Of a DNA stretch of 64,000 bases, positions 27,985 to 37,192 are shown one piece after another. The first letter of the stretch is position 1; the number at the start of each line of letters is the position of its first letter. This stretch comes from Xenorhabdus indica (GTDB lineage Bacteria > Pseudomonadota > Gammaproteobacteria > Enterobacterales > Enterobacteriaceae), in assembly GCF_014467235.1 (NCBI RefSeq), contig NZ_NKHP01000022.1, positions 1 to 64,000 on the forward strand, read 5' to 3'. Made by a program: the position numbers and the translations under genes. The notes under the pieces were generated by a model that was not told the origin of the DNA, did not search any database, and saw nothing but the letters and a program-made list of their open reading frames with translations.

Positions 27985-28971
27985 TTATAATTTAATTTCC
28001 TTACCAGTCAGTAAGGATTCAAGTGCTTTATCAGCAAGGTACAATGCTTGTGCACCATCAAACCCCGTGGTTTCTGGAGTGGCCCTGCCTGCCATAACAT
28101 CAACAAAATGGCTCCATTCCGCGATATACGCCTCATGGTAACGTTGCAGGAAAAAATGTTCAGGTTTGGCAGAAAGGCATCCATTTTCTCCCCAAAATTC
28201 CACGCTGTTTTCCTTAATGTTACCTGCCGTCAGCAAGCCTTTTTCACCATGTAATTCAAGGCGTTGGTCATAACCATACCCTGAACGACGGCTGTTGGAG
28301 ATGGTTACCATCGCTCCTGAAGGAAACTTCATAACAATAAACGCAGTATCAATATCACCAGCCAGACCAATGGCCGGGTCGACCAAATTACTGCCTTGTG
28401 CATAAATAGCACAGGGTTCTTCACCGATAATAAAACGAGCCATGTCAAAATCATGAATGGTCATGTCCCTGAACATACCACCAGAAACCCGGATATATTC
28501 AGCAAGCGGAGGAGAAGGATCACGGGATGTGATAAGCAGAGATTCTACTTTACCAATTTTGCCGGAATGGAATAAATTTTTCATCCGACGAAACTGGGGA
28601 TCATATCGACGGTTGAAACCAACAAACAGAGGAGCCTGAAACTGCTTGACTATAGCAAGGCACTGTCGAACCCGCTCAAGGTCAAGATGAACCGGCTTTT
28701 CGCAGAAAATCATTTTATTGTGCCGAGCCGCCAGTTCGATCAAATCAGCATGTGTATCTGTTGCTGATGCAATAAGAACACCGTGCACATTGGGATCAGC
28801 CATCGCTTCTTCAGTCGATTGTATTTTAGACTGATATTTCTGTGCCAGTATCTCAGCATTTGTCTGATAAGGGTCAATCACGGAATAAAGGCGAGTTTCT
28901 CTATGATTGGCAATATTAGCCGCGTGAACCTGCCCAATCCTACCTGCGCCAAATAATGCAATATTGAACAT
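27985..28971 (-). CDS. iolG: myo-Inositol 2-dehydrogenase
   Basis: A 328-residue Gfo/Idh/MocA dehydrogenase that oxidises myo-inositol to scyllo-inosose with NAD, the first committed step. Motifs: NIALFGAGRIGQVHAANIA, IFCEKPVHLDLERVR, and DMTIHDFDMARFI, where the catalytic Asp and His lie. ATG 28971 is used because AAGGAGC precedes it; a start at 29025 would include spacer sequence. A palindrome similar to those at the iolA/iolR promoter lies about 55-70 bp upstream of this start, suggesting its own IolR-responsive promoter. The SSS symporter follows after 102 bp. Confidence 0.93.
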   Translation of the reverse strand: MFNIALFGAGRIGQVHAANIANHRETRLYSVIDPYQTNAEILAQKYQSKIQSTEEAMADPNVHGVLIASATDTHADLIELAARHNKMIFCEKPVHLDLERVRQCLAIVKQFQAPLFVGFNRRYDPQFRRMKNLFHSGKIGKVESLLITSRDPSPPLAEYIRVSGGMFRDMTIHDFDMARFIIGEEPCAIYAQGSNLVDPAIGLAGDIDTAFIVMKFPSGAMVTISNSRRSGYGYDQRLELHGEKGLLTAGNIKENSVEFWGENGCLSAKPEHFFLQRYHEAYIAEWSHFVDVMAGRATPETTGFDGAQALYLADKALESLLTGKEIKL

Positions 28972-29025
28972 AAATGCTCCTTGATACCTCTGTATCTGCT
29001 TTTTGGGTGGATAAAAATATATCAA

Positions 29026-29043
29026 TTAAAATATTTATTTCAA
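29026..29043. promoter_or_regulatory. IolR-operator-like palindrome upstream of iolG
   Basis: On the minus strand the 18 bases read TTGAAATAAATATTTTAA. This matches 14 of 18 positions of the perfect palindrome found between iolA and iolR, and it is placed correctly for control of iolG. It is AT-rich, so chance similarity is possible. Confidence 0.4.
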
Positions 29044-29374
29044 TTTTGGTTTATTTGAAAATTTTATTTTTTAGAAGTGGTTAGCATTTTGTGATGAAAA
29101 AGCTGCAATTAGTGTTATATCTGTCACGAAAAAAGTGTTATTTCATTGGATGACTAATATAAATTCACTTTAAAATCATAGAATAATATAAAAAAATCAT
29201 TCCACTAAGGCATGGCTAAAAGAATACAATGTGTTCAATAAACCGTGATCAACCAACTATGACAATGACGTGGTTGGATATGAAATAAAATTTCCATATC
29301 CAACATAGAATGGTTCGTTTTACCACCAGACAGGCAGTATCAAACCATATTGCAGGGACTACATCGCAAGAAAA
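29044..29374. other. Spacer between iolD and iolG with a strong hairpin
   Basis: About 330 bp. GTTGGATATG (29273-29282) pairs perfectly with CATATCCAAC (29295-29304) over a 12-base loop, 71 bp after the iolD stop on the minus strand; it could attenuate or end the iolA-iolD transcript. The right half of the spacer (toward iolG) would hold a separate iolG promoter. No small gene is seen. Confidence 0.5.
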
Positions 29375-31339
29375 TTAATATTGACGAGTATATTTCTCCA
29401 CATATTGCCTGATGTTTTCAGCCGCCGTTGTAACGGCAAGGTTGTCTGCAACCTGTGCTGTTCCTGTTCTCCACCATGCTTCATAATCATGGGTCATGGT
29501 TTTTGGCAGCACTTTAATATCGATTAAAGTTGCGCGGGGTTGTGTTCTGGCATCCTGCAAAGCAGCAATCAGTTGCTGTTCGTTATGTACCCGGTAACTT
29601 TTGCAGCCATAACTTTCTGCGTTCTTGGCAAAATCTACCTGTACAAGTACGCCATCTAACTGACCACTTTGTTGATTACGATAGCGATTTTCTGTCGCAA
29701 AACTCCCCATACCCTGACTCATCTGCAAGTTATTAATACAACCAAAACCGGCATTATCGAACAATAACACGGTAATCTTGATGTTTTCCTGAATCGCTGT
29801 TTGTAATTCACTGTGTAACATCATATAAGATCCATCCCCAACCATTGCATAAACAGGTTGGTTCGGACAGGCAAGTTTTGCCCCTAGTGCTGCTGCTATT
29901 TCATACCCCATACAGGAATAACCGTATTCAAGGTGATAAGTATCAGGCTCTTTAGGCTGCCACAATCGCTGTAAATCTCCCGGCAAGGAACCCGCTGCTC
30001 CAACAATAATGGCATTAGGTTCCAGATGATGATCCATCAGGCCTAGTACCCGTGTCTGAGTCAGATTAGTCTGCAATGTTTCACTGTATTCATTTAATTT
30101 ATCATCCAACTGACCCGCAATTTCCGGTTTGTCCCCGACCTGATACTGTATGGAAAACAACCGTGACAGTTCTTGTTGCCAGGTTGCTTTTGCCTGCATA
30201 ATTTCCTGCTGCCAGTCAGAACGCCATGCCGTTTTTACCAATGCCTGAATGATCGCATTCAGCCCTTCTCTGGCATCAGCAATAACTGCGACGGCATCCA
30301 GCTTGCTGGCATCAAATTCTGCTACATTTATTGTAAGAAATTCAACTTGCGGATTTTGGAACAAAGACTTTGATGCAGTAGTAAAGTCAGTAAAACGTGT
30401 ACCAACACCTATAATTAGATCAGCGTCTTTAGCCAGCAAATTTGCTGCCAGACAACCCGTTGTACCGATCCCACCACAATTCAAGGGATGTGTTGCGACA
30501 ATAGCACTTTTACCTGCCTGTGTTTCAGCAAATGGAATATTGAAAGTTTCAACGAACTGACGGAAAGCCGCATGAGCATCAGAATAACGGACTCCGCCCC
30601 CGCAAATCAGCAACGGTCTTTTCTTACGCTGGATAAGCTCTACGGCATCCTGAATACGGGGCAAAGTAGCAGGTCGGCGTTCAAGACGATGTACTCGTTT
30701 CTGGAAGAAGTAATCAGGGTAATTCCATACTTCCCCCTGCACATCCTGCGGTAAGCAGATGGTCACTGCACCTGTATCTGCCGGATCAGTTAATACTCGC
30801 ATAGCGTGGATCATTGCACTCATCAATTGTTCAGGTCTGGAAATGCGATCCCAATAGCGCGAAACAGGGCGAAAACAATCGTTAGTGCTGATGGTGCCGT
30901 CACCATACTGTTCAACCTGCTGTAAAACCGGATCAGGCTGACGACATGCAAAAGTATCTCCCGGTAATAATAGTAACGGGATACGGTTCGCAGTTGCTGT
31001 AGCGGCGGCTGTAACCATATTGGCCGCCCCCGGCCCGACAGAAGAGGTTACAGCAAAAATCTGTCGGCGTTTTTTCTGCTTGGCAAAACCGGTAGCAATA
31101 TGTGCCATACCCTGTTCATTACACCCCTGATAAACGCTGAGATGCCCCGGTTCTTGCTCTAACGCCTGCCCTAATCCCACGACATTACCATGACCAAATA
31201 TGGTGAAGACGCCACAAATAAAGGGAAATTCTTCACCGTCAACATTGATATATTGCTGATTGAGAAATTTGACCAGAGCCTGAGCCATTGTCATCTTTTG
31301 TGTATTCGTTGATTGCGCATGCGTTATTGATGCATTCAT
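29375..31339 (-). CDS. iolD: 3D-(3,5/4)-trihydroxycyclohexane-1,2-dione hydrolase
   Basis: A 654-residue thiamine-diphosphate enzyme that opens the cyclohexanedione ring to 5-deoxy-glucuronate. The N-terminal ThDP pyrimidine-binding domain ([20 protein letters not shown]), the central domain ([16 protein letters not shown]) and the C-terminal ThDP-binding motif ([20 protein letters not shown]...[11 protein letters not shown]) are all present. ATG 31339 is taken because the end of iolA supplies its GGAG ribosome-binding site, with 4 bp between the iolA stop and this start. Translation is therefore probably coupled to iolA. The length is close to the family norm. Confidence 0.95.
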   Translation of the reverse strand: MNASITHAQSTNTQKMTMAQALVKFLNQQYINVDGEEFPFICGVFTIFGHGNVVGLGQALEQEPGHLSVYQGCNEQGMAHIATGFAKQKKRRQIFAVTSSVGPGAANMVTAAATATANRIPLLLLPGDTFACRQPDPVLQQVEQYGDGTISTNDCFRPVSRYWDRISRPEQLMSAMIHAMRVLTDPADTGAVTICLPQDVQGEVWNYPDYFFQKRVHRLERRPATLPRIQDAVELIQRKKRPLLICGGGVRYSDAHAAFRQFVETFNIPFAETQAGKSAIVATHPLNCGGIGTTGCLAANLLAKDADLIIGVGTRFTDFTTASKSLFQNPQVEFLTINVAEFDASKLDAVAVIADAREGLNAIIQALVKTAWRSDWQQEIMQAKATWQQELSRLFSIQYQVGDKPEIAGQLDDKLNEYSETLQTNLTQTRVLGLMDHHLEPNAIIVGAAGSLPGDLQRLWQPKEPDTYHLEYGYSCMGYEIAAALGAKLACPNQPVYAMVGDGSYMMLHSELQTAIQENIKITVLLFDNAGFGCINNLQMSQGMGSFATENRYRNQQSGQLDGVLVQVDFAKNAESYGCKSYRVHNEQQLIAALQDARTQPRATLIDIKVLPKTMTHDYEAWWRTGTAQVADNLAVTTAAENIRQYVEKYTRQY

Positions 31340-31343
31340 GATA

Positions 31344-32855
31344 TTACTCCATCGTTGGCATGATAAAGCTACTGTCATGGTGTTCCAGACGCACACTGGC
31401 TGGCCAGCGACTGGTTACTGTTTTCATCCGGGTATAGAAACGCACACCATCATTACCATGCACATTCAGTGGGCCGAAAATGGAGCGTTTCCAGCCTCCG
31501 AAACTATGAAATGCCATTGGCACAGGAATAGGTATATTGATGCCAACCATGCCAGCCTGTACATCTTCACTGAACTGACGGGCAGTTTCCCCATCACGGG
31601 TAAAGATAGCAGCACCATTACCGTATTCATGCTGATTAATCAATCTCAGAGCTGCTGCATAATCCTGTATGCGAACAATGGACAACACTGGCCCGAATAT
31701 CTCTTCCTGATAGATTTTCATCTCTGGCGTGACATAATCAAATAAGGTAGGCCCGACGAAATAGCCGTTTTCATAATCAGGAACCTGATATCCACGCCCG
31801 TCCACCAGCAATTTCGCTCCCTGAGCTACGCCACTGTCAATGTAATGACAAATTTTAGCCTTGTGTTGCTCAGAGATGACTGGCCCCATGTCATTTTCCC
31901 TGCCTTCGGTGACCCCTGCACCGATAGCCATTTTGTCAATTTGATTCTGAAGTCTTGCTACCAGCTCATCTGCAATTTCATCCCCAATCGCCAGAACAAC
32001 AGACAATGCCATACAACGCTCTCCTGCTGCGCCAAAGGCTGCCCCGATAATGGCGTTCGCAGCCATATCCATATCGGCATCCGGCATAAGGATGCAATGG
32101 TTTTTCGCGCCCCCTAATGCCTGACAACGCTTGCCATGTGCGGATGCCGTGGTATAAACATATTCTGCAATCGGTGTAGAACCAACAAAACTCACCGCCT
32201 CAATATGAGGATCAGTCAGCAATACATCAACGGCTTCCTTATCTCCTTGTACAACATTAAATACCCCATCCGGCAAACCCGCCTGCTGCAATAATTTAGC
32301 CAGTTCGATTGAGAGAGAAGGATCTTTTTCAGAAGGTTTCAGAACGAAGGTATTTCCCGTCGCTAATGCAATCGGGAACATCCACATCGAAACCATTGCC
32401 GGAAAATTGAATGGAGTAATTCCTGCACAAACGCCCAGTGGTTGCATCAGGGAATGACTATCAACGCCTGTACCCACATTGGCAGAATGTTCTCCTTTCT
32501 GTAAGTGGGGAATACCACAGGCAAATTCGACAACCTCAAGGCCACGAGTCAATTCCCCCACTGCATCAGAATAGATTTTTCCATGTTCTTCGGAAATCAG
32601 ACAAGCTAGCCGCTCCTGATTTTCTTCAAGTAATGATTTAAATTTGAACATGATCCTGGCTCTTTTCAATGGAGGGGTTTTAGACCACTCCTTAAAGGCC
32701 TGGTGAGCAGATCCAATAGCTGATTGAGTCTCTTGAACTGTGCTCATGGCAACTTGACGAATTGACTGTCCTGTCGCCGGGTTAAACACAAATGAAATAC
32801 GATCACTTTGACTACCAATGAGTTGCCCGCCAATAAAATTTTTAATCTGTTCCAT
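31344..32855 (-). CDS. iolA: CoA-acylating (methyl)malonate-semialdehyde dehydrogenase
   Basis: A 503-residue aldehyde dehydrogenase superfamily enzyme of the MmsA/IolA branch. It converts malonate semialdehyde to acetyl-CoA and carbon dioxide, the last step of inositol catabolism. Visible are [17 protein letters not shown], the NAD-binding [11 protein letters not shown], catalytic Cys in [32 protein letters not shown] and [19 protein letters not shown]. It is the first gene of the minus-strand operon; its promoter faces iolR, and two operator-like palindromes lie in between. Confidence 0.95.
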   Translation of the reverse strand: MEQIKNFIGGQLIGSQSDRISFVFNPATGQSIRQVAMSTVQETQSAIGSAHQAFKEWSKTPPLKRARIMFKFKSLLEENQERLACLISEEHGKIYSDAVGELTRGLEVVEFACGIPHLQKGEHSANVGTGVDSHSLMQPLGVCAGITPFNFPAMVSMWMFPIALATGNTFVLKPSEKDPSLSIELAKLLQQAGLPDGVFNVVQGDKEAVDVLLTDPHIEAVSFVGSTPIAEYVYTTASAHGKRCQALGGAKNHCILMPDADMDMAANAIIGAAFGAAGERCMALSVVLAIGDEIADELVARLQNQIDKMAIGAGVTEGRENDMGPVISEQHKAKICHYIDSGVAQGAKLLVDGRGYQVPDYENGYFVGPTLFDYVTPEMKIYQEEIFGPVLSIVRIQDYAAALRLINQHEYGNGAAIFTRDGETARQFSEDVQAGMVGINIPIPVPMAFHSFGGWKRSIFGPLNVHGNDGVRFYTRMKTVTSRWPASVRLEHHDSSFIMPTME

Positions 32856-32940
32856 TCTGAGCCTCTCTCAATACAATTATAAGGTTAACCATTTAAGATG
32901 AGCTGAATCATTATGAATTGAATCACGATGCTACAGATAT

Positions 32941-32958
32941 ATGAAATATATATTTCAT
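32941..32958. promoter_or_regulatory. Perfect 18-bp palindrome ATGAAATATATATTTCAT (candidate IolR operator)
   Basis: ATGAAATATATATTTCAT is a perfect inverted repeat 83 bp upstream of iolA. A near copy (16 of 18 identical) is at 33087-33104 before iolR. RpiR-type regulators bind such dyads and often autoregulate, so IolR is the obvious candidate binder. Confidence 0.6.
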
Positions 32959-33086
32959 TTTCAATCAGAATTGGAATACCCTTTTATTAATGTGATCAAC
33001 ACGCTATTTTTGTGCAATTACATTCATTAGACAATGGCAACTTGCGAACATCTTCGCCTGCATTTAACAGACTTGCCTAACGATGA

Positions 33087-33104
33087 ATGAATTATCTATT
33101 TCAT
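33087..33104. promoter_or_regulatory. Second 18-bp operator-like site before iolR
   Basis: ATGAATTATCTATTTCAT differs at only two positions from the perfect palindrome at 32941-32958. It ends 22 bp before the iolR start codon, overlapping the likely promoter or leader, where a bound repressor would block iolR transcription. Confidence 0.6.
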
Positions 33105-33126
33105 TACAATTTATTAGGGAGACATT

Positions 33127-33960
33127 ATGTCTGCTGCGTCGAATCTGCATGAACTGCAAGAACAAGTTCGCTCACGTTATGATGAGTTAAGTAAACGGTT
33201 ACAGCAAGTTGCAAGGTACGTTTTAGATAATACCAATAGCGTAGCTTTTGATACTGTTGCAGTTATCGCAAAAGAGGCCAAAGTTCCACCTTCTACGCTT
33301 ATTCGCTTTGCCAATGCTTTTGATTTCAGCGGGTTCAATGAAATGAAACAATTATTTCGTATAAATCTGGTAGAAGAAACAGCCAGTTATACAGATAGGG
33401 CCCGCCTGTTCAAGGCGTTGGATGGCAATAAGCAGAAACCGGAAGATCCACAACATATTTTACAGGAATTTGCCCACTCTAATGCACAAGCCATTCAGCA
33501 ACTTGCCGCCCGCACTCCTGTGGAGGATTTAAATAAAGCAGTAGATTTATTGGCGAATGCTCACAATATTTACATTATCGGGCTACGCCGATCTTTTAGC
33601 GTCGCGTCATACTTTACTTATGCTCTGAGTCATTTAGAGTGCCGTCCCTTGTTGGTGGATGGTTTGGGTGGAATGTTTCGCGAACAGATGAACATGATTG
33701 GCGCTGATGATGTTGTGGTATCCATCAGTTTTACACCATATGCCGAAGAAACGGTAATGGTCAGTGAAAGAGCTGCACAGGCTGGAGCAAAGCAGATTGT
33801 GATTACTGACAGCCAGATCAGCCCACTGGCAAGTTTCAGTGACATTTGCTTTGTGGTGAAGGAGGCAAAAGTTGATGCATTCCGTTCTCAATCAGCCACG
33901 CTATGTCTGATCCAATCATTAGCTGTTGCTTTAGCTTACAGAAAAGAAAATGCAGGATAA
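33127..33960 (+). CDS. iolR: RpiR-family regulator of inositol catabolism
   Basis: A 277-residue RpiR-type regulator. The N-terminal HTH_6 domain (residues about 8-85) includes DTVAVIAKEAKVPPSTLIRF and ANAFDFSGFNEMKQLF. The C-terminal SIS sugar-phosphate-binding domain (about 125-265) includes LANAHNIYIIGLRRSFSVA and VVSISFTPYAEETVMVSERA. It is divergent from iolA across a 271-bp spacer with two operator-like dyads. In enterobacteria IolR represses iol genes until an inositol intermediate is made; the same role is inferred here. GGGAGA precedes the ATG. Confidence 0.92.
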   Translation: MSAASNLHELQEQVRSRYDELSKRLQQVARYVLDNTNSVAFDTVAVIAKEAKVPPSTLIRFANAFDFSGFNEMKQLFRINLVEETASYTDRARLFKALDGNKQKPEDPQHILQEFAHSNAQAIQQLAARTPVEDLNKAVDLLANAHNIYIIGLRRSFSVASYFTYALSHLECRPLLVDGLGGMFREQMNMIGADDVVVSISFTPYAEETVMVSERAAQAGAKQIVITDSQISPLASFSDICFVVKEAKVDAFRSQSATLCLIQSLAVALAYRKENAG

Positions 33961-33967
33961 GTGATTT

Positions 33968-34003
33968 CTTTCAAGTTGCCGCTTATTGGTGGCAACTTGA
34001 AAG
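33968..34003. repeat. Palindromic hairpin with TTTCAAGTTG arms (downstream of iolR)
   Basis: CTTTCAAGTTGCC (33968-33980) pairs with GGCAACTTGAAAG (33991-34003) in a perfect 13-bp stem. The same arm core occurs in a second hairpin at 49658-49694. It may be the iolR terminator as well as a member of a dispersed intergenic palindrome family. Confidence 0.65.
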
Positions 34004-34194
34004 ACGAAAGGTATAGGGTACTATTATTATTTTGTATTCATTTAACTAGTTTTCAGCTACTTCCAAATTGAATGCTATATGAATATATTGATATAGGTTA
34101 GCATTCTTCGCATTCAGAAATAAATACACTCTGTGATAATAATAACTGATTTTAATAATAACCCTATTATTCATTCTCTGATCAGGAGCACTCC

Positions 34195-35370
34195 ATGCCA
34201 GCAGCTATTTGGGTTCTAGCTTTAGCAACATTTGGGATCGCCACGACTGAATTTATTATCGCTGGTTTGCTTCCGGAAATTGCCATTGACTTTAGTATAT
34301 CAATACCCACAGCAGGATATATGGTCACCAGTTATGCACTCGGTGTATTTATTGGGGCGCCTGTTTTAATTATTCTGGGTGGGCATATAGAGAGAAAAAA
34401 GATGCTCGCTATGTTAATGGTATTATTCATTATAGGAAACACACTGACGACTTTATCCCCAACATTTTACCTGGCTATTATTGGTCGTATCGTTGCTTCA
34501 CTGACTCACGGTGCTTTTATGGGAATAGGAGCGATTATTGCGGCAGAACTGGTGCCAAAAGATAAAAAGACAATCGCTATCGCATTTATGTTCAGTGGCA
34601 TGACGCTCGCTAATTTGGTTGGGATACCTCTTGGTACATGGATAGGAAAAGCCATTTCCTGGCGGGTCACGTTTGCCATCATTACTATTATCGGCATTAT
34701 CGCATTACTTGGTATCTTAAAATTACTGCCTAAATTCAATCAACAAGCCCCTGCCAGTATCAAAAAGGAGTTGTTAGCTTTTACCAATATTCACGTTCTG
34801 CTGGCTATGGGAATTACTGTTTTGGGACCTGCTGCTTTTTTTACTTCTATTACTTATATTGCACCATTAATGACCAATGTTGCAGGATTACCTGAAAGTG
34901 CAATCACATGGATCCTTGTAGTATTAGGACTGGGATTCTTTTTTGGTAATATTGTTGGTGGAAAACTGGCAGATAAAGCCATGATGCCATTGCTATATTG
35001 GACTCTAGGGTTACAAGCTTTAGTTTTGTTTATGTTCTGGCTCTCCGGTGACAATCCATTTATTGCCTGTTTGAGTATATTCCTTATGGCTGCATTTGGT
35101 TTTGCCACAGTATCACCCATTCAGCGTCTGGTGATGGATAAAGCCCAGGAAGCCGGTGCACCTAATCTCGTTTCTTCTGTCAATATTGGATTTTTCAATT
35201 TGGGTAATGCCGTAGGAGCATGGTTAGGTGGGATCATTATCGCAGCAAACTATAGTTATTCTACTCTCAATCTGACTGGTGGCTTACTGGCTTCTATGGC
35301 ATTGTTACTGGCCGTCATTTCAGGTTTCTTCGCCCACAAGAAAACGTATACAAAAATATTGAGAAAATAA
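34195..35370 (+). CDS. MFS transporter (DHA1/AraJ-like)
   Basis: A 391-residue, 12-helix MFS protein: AIWVLALATFGIATTEFIIA with the usual TTEF motif in helix 1, SYALGVFIGAPVLIILGGHIERKKM (motif A form), GRIVASLTHGAFMGIGAIIA (motif B region) and LGGIIIAANYSYSTLNLTG. It resembles AraJ/YdhP-type exporters of small molecules. It is not part of the iol or hpa units by orientation and spacing (234 bp after iolR; convergent with hpaR). The substrate is not predictable. Confidence 0.85.
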   Translation: MPAAIWVLALATFGIATTEFIIAGLLPEIAIDFSISIPTAGYMVTSYALGVFIGAPVLIILGGHIERKKMLAMLMVLFIIGNTLTTLSPTFYLAIIGRIVASLTHGAFMGIGAIIAAELVPKDKKTIAIAFMFSGMTLANLVGIPLGTWIGKAISWRVTFAIITIIGIIALLGILKLLPKFNQQAPASIKKELLAFTNIHVLLAMGITVLGPAAFFTSITYIAPLMTNVAGLPESAITWILVVLGLGFFFGNIVGGKLADKAMMPLLYWTLGLQALVLFMFWLSGDNPFIACLSIFLMAAFGFATVSPIQRLVMDKAQEAGAPNLVSSVNIGFFNLGNAVGAWLGGIIIAANYSYSTLNLTGGLLASMALLLAVISGFFAHKKTYTKILRK

Positions 35371-35699
35371 TTTCACAATATGTGATAAAAAATGTTTAAA
35401 CTAAAATAAATATCATCAATAAAAAACTTGAAATATCTCTCGTGTACTATTTTTGCTCTAGCATATTTAACTCCAATATTGAATATGAGTTATTCCATAA
35501 TAGTATAGAAAAGCTTTAGCATAAATATATTTTATGAACCATAAATAAAATCAATAAGTTCTGACAATAGGTTCAATTTCCTAAAAAACAAAGAAACCAC
35601 CGCAATAAACTGTGCAGAAAATCACGGCCAGTTTATTCCGGTGCTCTTTCTCTTATCATTAAAGTATCAATTAATTAATATATTAATACACATCTATCT
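35371..35699. other. Convergent spacer between the MFS gene and hpaR
   Basis: It contains a stem-loop terminator at 35598-35643 and an AT-rich 14-bp palindrome ATTAATATATTAAT (35674-35687) just past the hpaR stop codon. The same 14-mer is the core of the palindrome upstream of hpaG1. No gene is present. Confidence 0.5.
35598..35643 (-). terminator. Terminator of hpaR (and possibly the MFS gene)
   Basis: CACCGCAATAAACTG (35598-35612) pairs with CAGTTTATTCCGGTG (35629-35643), a 15-bp stem with a single C-C mismatch. On the minus strand it is followed by GGTTTCTTTGTTTTTT, as expected for a rho-independent terminator of hpaR. Confidence 0.7.
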
Positions 35700-36149
35700 T
35701 TACTGTTCTTCATTTTCATCTATATCGTCCTGAGAACGATTTCCGATAGAAATAAGCTCATCCAATAACCCTAAAAGTTGAGCTAATTTTTCTGGAGAGA
35801 AAGCCGCTTCAATTGCCTCATAACCTTCATCAACTTTTCCTTTTGCTTCTTCATACAGCTCTTGGCCCGCCGGAGTCAAAGAAACATATAATTTTCGTTG
35901 ATCATTCATAGGCTTTAAACGAAAGATCAGACCATCACGTTCCATGCGAGTCAGAATACCCGTCAGGCTAGGACGTAAGATACAGGTAAGATTGGCCAAA
36001 TCATGAAAATCAATCGAACGACTACTTGCAAGTACGCGAATAATACGCCATTGCTGCTCAGTTAAATTATAACTCTTCAATATCGGACGGAAAAAACTCA
36101 TCGCGGTTTCCCGAGCTTGAAGCAATGCTATTGTCAAGGATTCATGCAT
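35700..36149 (-). CDS. hpaR: MarR-family repressor of homoprotocatechuate degradation
   Basis: A 149-residue MarR-type winged-helix regulator. MHESLTIALLQARETAMSFF, QQWRIIRVLASSRSIDFHDL, the recognition region LRPSLTGILTRMERDGLIF and the wing NDQRKLYVSLTPAGQELYEE are typical of HpaR. HpaR represses the meta-cleavage operon hpaGEDFHI and itself until 4-hydroxyphenylacetate or homoprotocatechuate binds. It is divergent from hpaG1 with a 395-bp spacer carrying a perfect 18-bp palindrome. Confidence 0.9.
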   Translation of the reverse strand: MHESLTIALLQARETAMSFFRPILKSYNLTEQQWRIIRVLASSRSIDFHDLANLTCILRPSLTGILTRMERDGLIFRLKPMNDQRKLYVSLTPAGQELYEEAKGKVDEGYEAIEAAFSPEKLAQLLGLLDELISIGNRSQDDIDENEEQ

Positions 36150-36544
36150 AATTAAAGGTGACTCTTGAAGTTAACTACGGGTAATTCTCTATAAGTTGAA
36201 CGCGCACGCTACCGATTATAGACAACATTAACAGCAAAAAGACTAACATGCTCATAACTATCCACAAAGGGAAAAGAATTCAATATTAACAAATAAATAA
36301 AATTATTTTTCCATAGAAAGTTAACAAAAAGTTAAATGAAATACCAAATGACCTTGATAGATAATATAACGGTTTGATCTTTATGTGTTAAAAATAATCA
36401 GCGGTAGAATGTTGTTACACAGATCACAATTAAAATTAACAATTGACTTAACATATTGAACGTTATCAGCACTTGGTTTATTAATATATTAATAATTGTT
36501 CTTGCGATACGTATCTCCGTCGCTCAGCTTTCAAGGAGTTGTTA
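36150..36544. promoter_or_regulatory. hpaR-hpaG divergent control region
   Basis: A 395-bp AT-rich spacer that must carry the promoters of hpaR and of the hpaG1 operon. A perfect 18-bp palindrome is at 36478-36495, about 50 bp before the hpaG1 start. AAGGAG at 36533 is the hpaG1 ribosome-binding site. No gene is visible. Confidence 0.6.
36478..36495. promoter_or_regulatory. Perfect palindrome TTATTAATATATTAATAA, candidate HpaR operator
   Basis: A perfect 18-bp inverted repeat located 49 bp upstream of the hpaG1 start. MarR-family repressors bind such dyads of 16-20 bp near their target promoters. Its 14-bp core is repeated exactly at 35674-35687 at the other end of hpaR. Confidence 0.5.
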
Positions 36545-37192
36545 ATGAAAGGCACCGTTTTTGCCGTCGCTCTCAACCACAATAGTCAGCTTGATTTTTG
36601 GCGCAAGGCATTTCACAAAGCACCTTATAACACACCACCTCAAACTCCAATTTGGTTTATCAAACCTCACAACACGATTATCGCTTCCGGTGATATCATT
36701 CCTCACCCTATTGGAGAAACGGTACAAAGTGGCGCAACGCTGGCACTGTTTATCGGTACAGATAAAGCTGGCAAGCCCGCACGCAAAGTTTCCGTTAAAG
36801 ACGCAGGGCAATACATTGTCGGTTATGCATTGGCAAATGAAGTCAGCTTGCCAGAGACGTCATTTTATCGCCCCGCCATAAAAGCAAAATGCCGGGATGG
36901 CTTTTGCCCAATCGGCCTGATGATCAGTACAAGAAACGTGGATTCACTAGAGATCACAACTGAAATCAACGGTCAGGAAGTTGACCGTTGGTCAACAAAA
37001 GATCTGGTACGCTCGTCGTCAGAACTTTTGTCCGCATTAAGTGATTTTGCCACCTTAGAAGAAGGTGATGTCATTCTGCTGGGAACTCCACATCAGCGTA
37101 TTACGCTCCATCCCAATGATACCGTCACTATCAACGCCGATGGCTTCCCAACTTTACAAAACACCGTTGTATTGGCTGGAGGTCAAGCATGA
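36545..37192 (+). CDS. hpaG1: OPET decarboxylase / HHDD isomerase, HpaG1 subunit
   Basis: A 215-residue fumarylacetoacetate-hydrolase-fold protein corresponding to the N-terminal half of E. coli HpaG. Together the two halves decarboxylate 5-oxopent-3-ene-1,2,5-tricarboxylate and isomerise the product. FAH-type parts include TPIWFIKPHNTIIASGD, GATLALFIGTDKAG, GYALANEVSLPETSFYRPAIK and LRSSSELLSALSD-like sequence, although the metal-ligand E-x-E set is degenerate as in N-terminal HpaG halves. ATG 36545 follows AAGGAG. It overlaps hpaG2 by four bases (ATGA), indicating translational coupling of a complex encoded as one fused protein in E. coli. Confidence 0.88.
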   Translation: MKGTVFAVALNHNSQLDFWRKAFHKAPYNTPPQTPIWFIKPHNTIIASGDIIPHPIGETVQSGATLALFIGTDKAGKPARKVSVKDAGQYIVGYALANEVSLPETSFYRPAIKAKCRDGFCPIGLMISTRNVDSLEITTEINGQEVDRWSTKDLVRSSSELLSALSDFATLEEGDVILLGTPHQRITLHPNDTVTINADGFPTLQNTVVLAGGQA

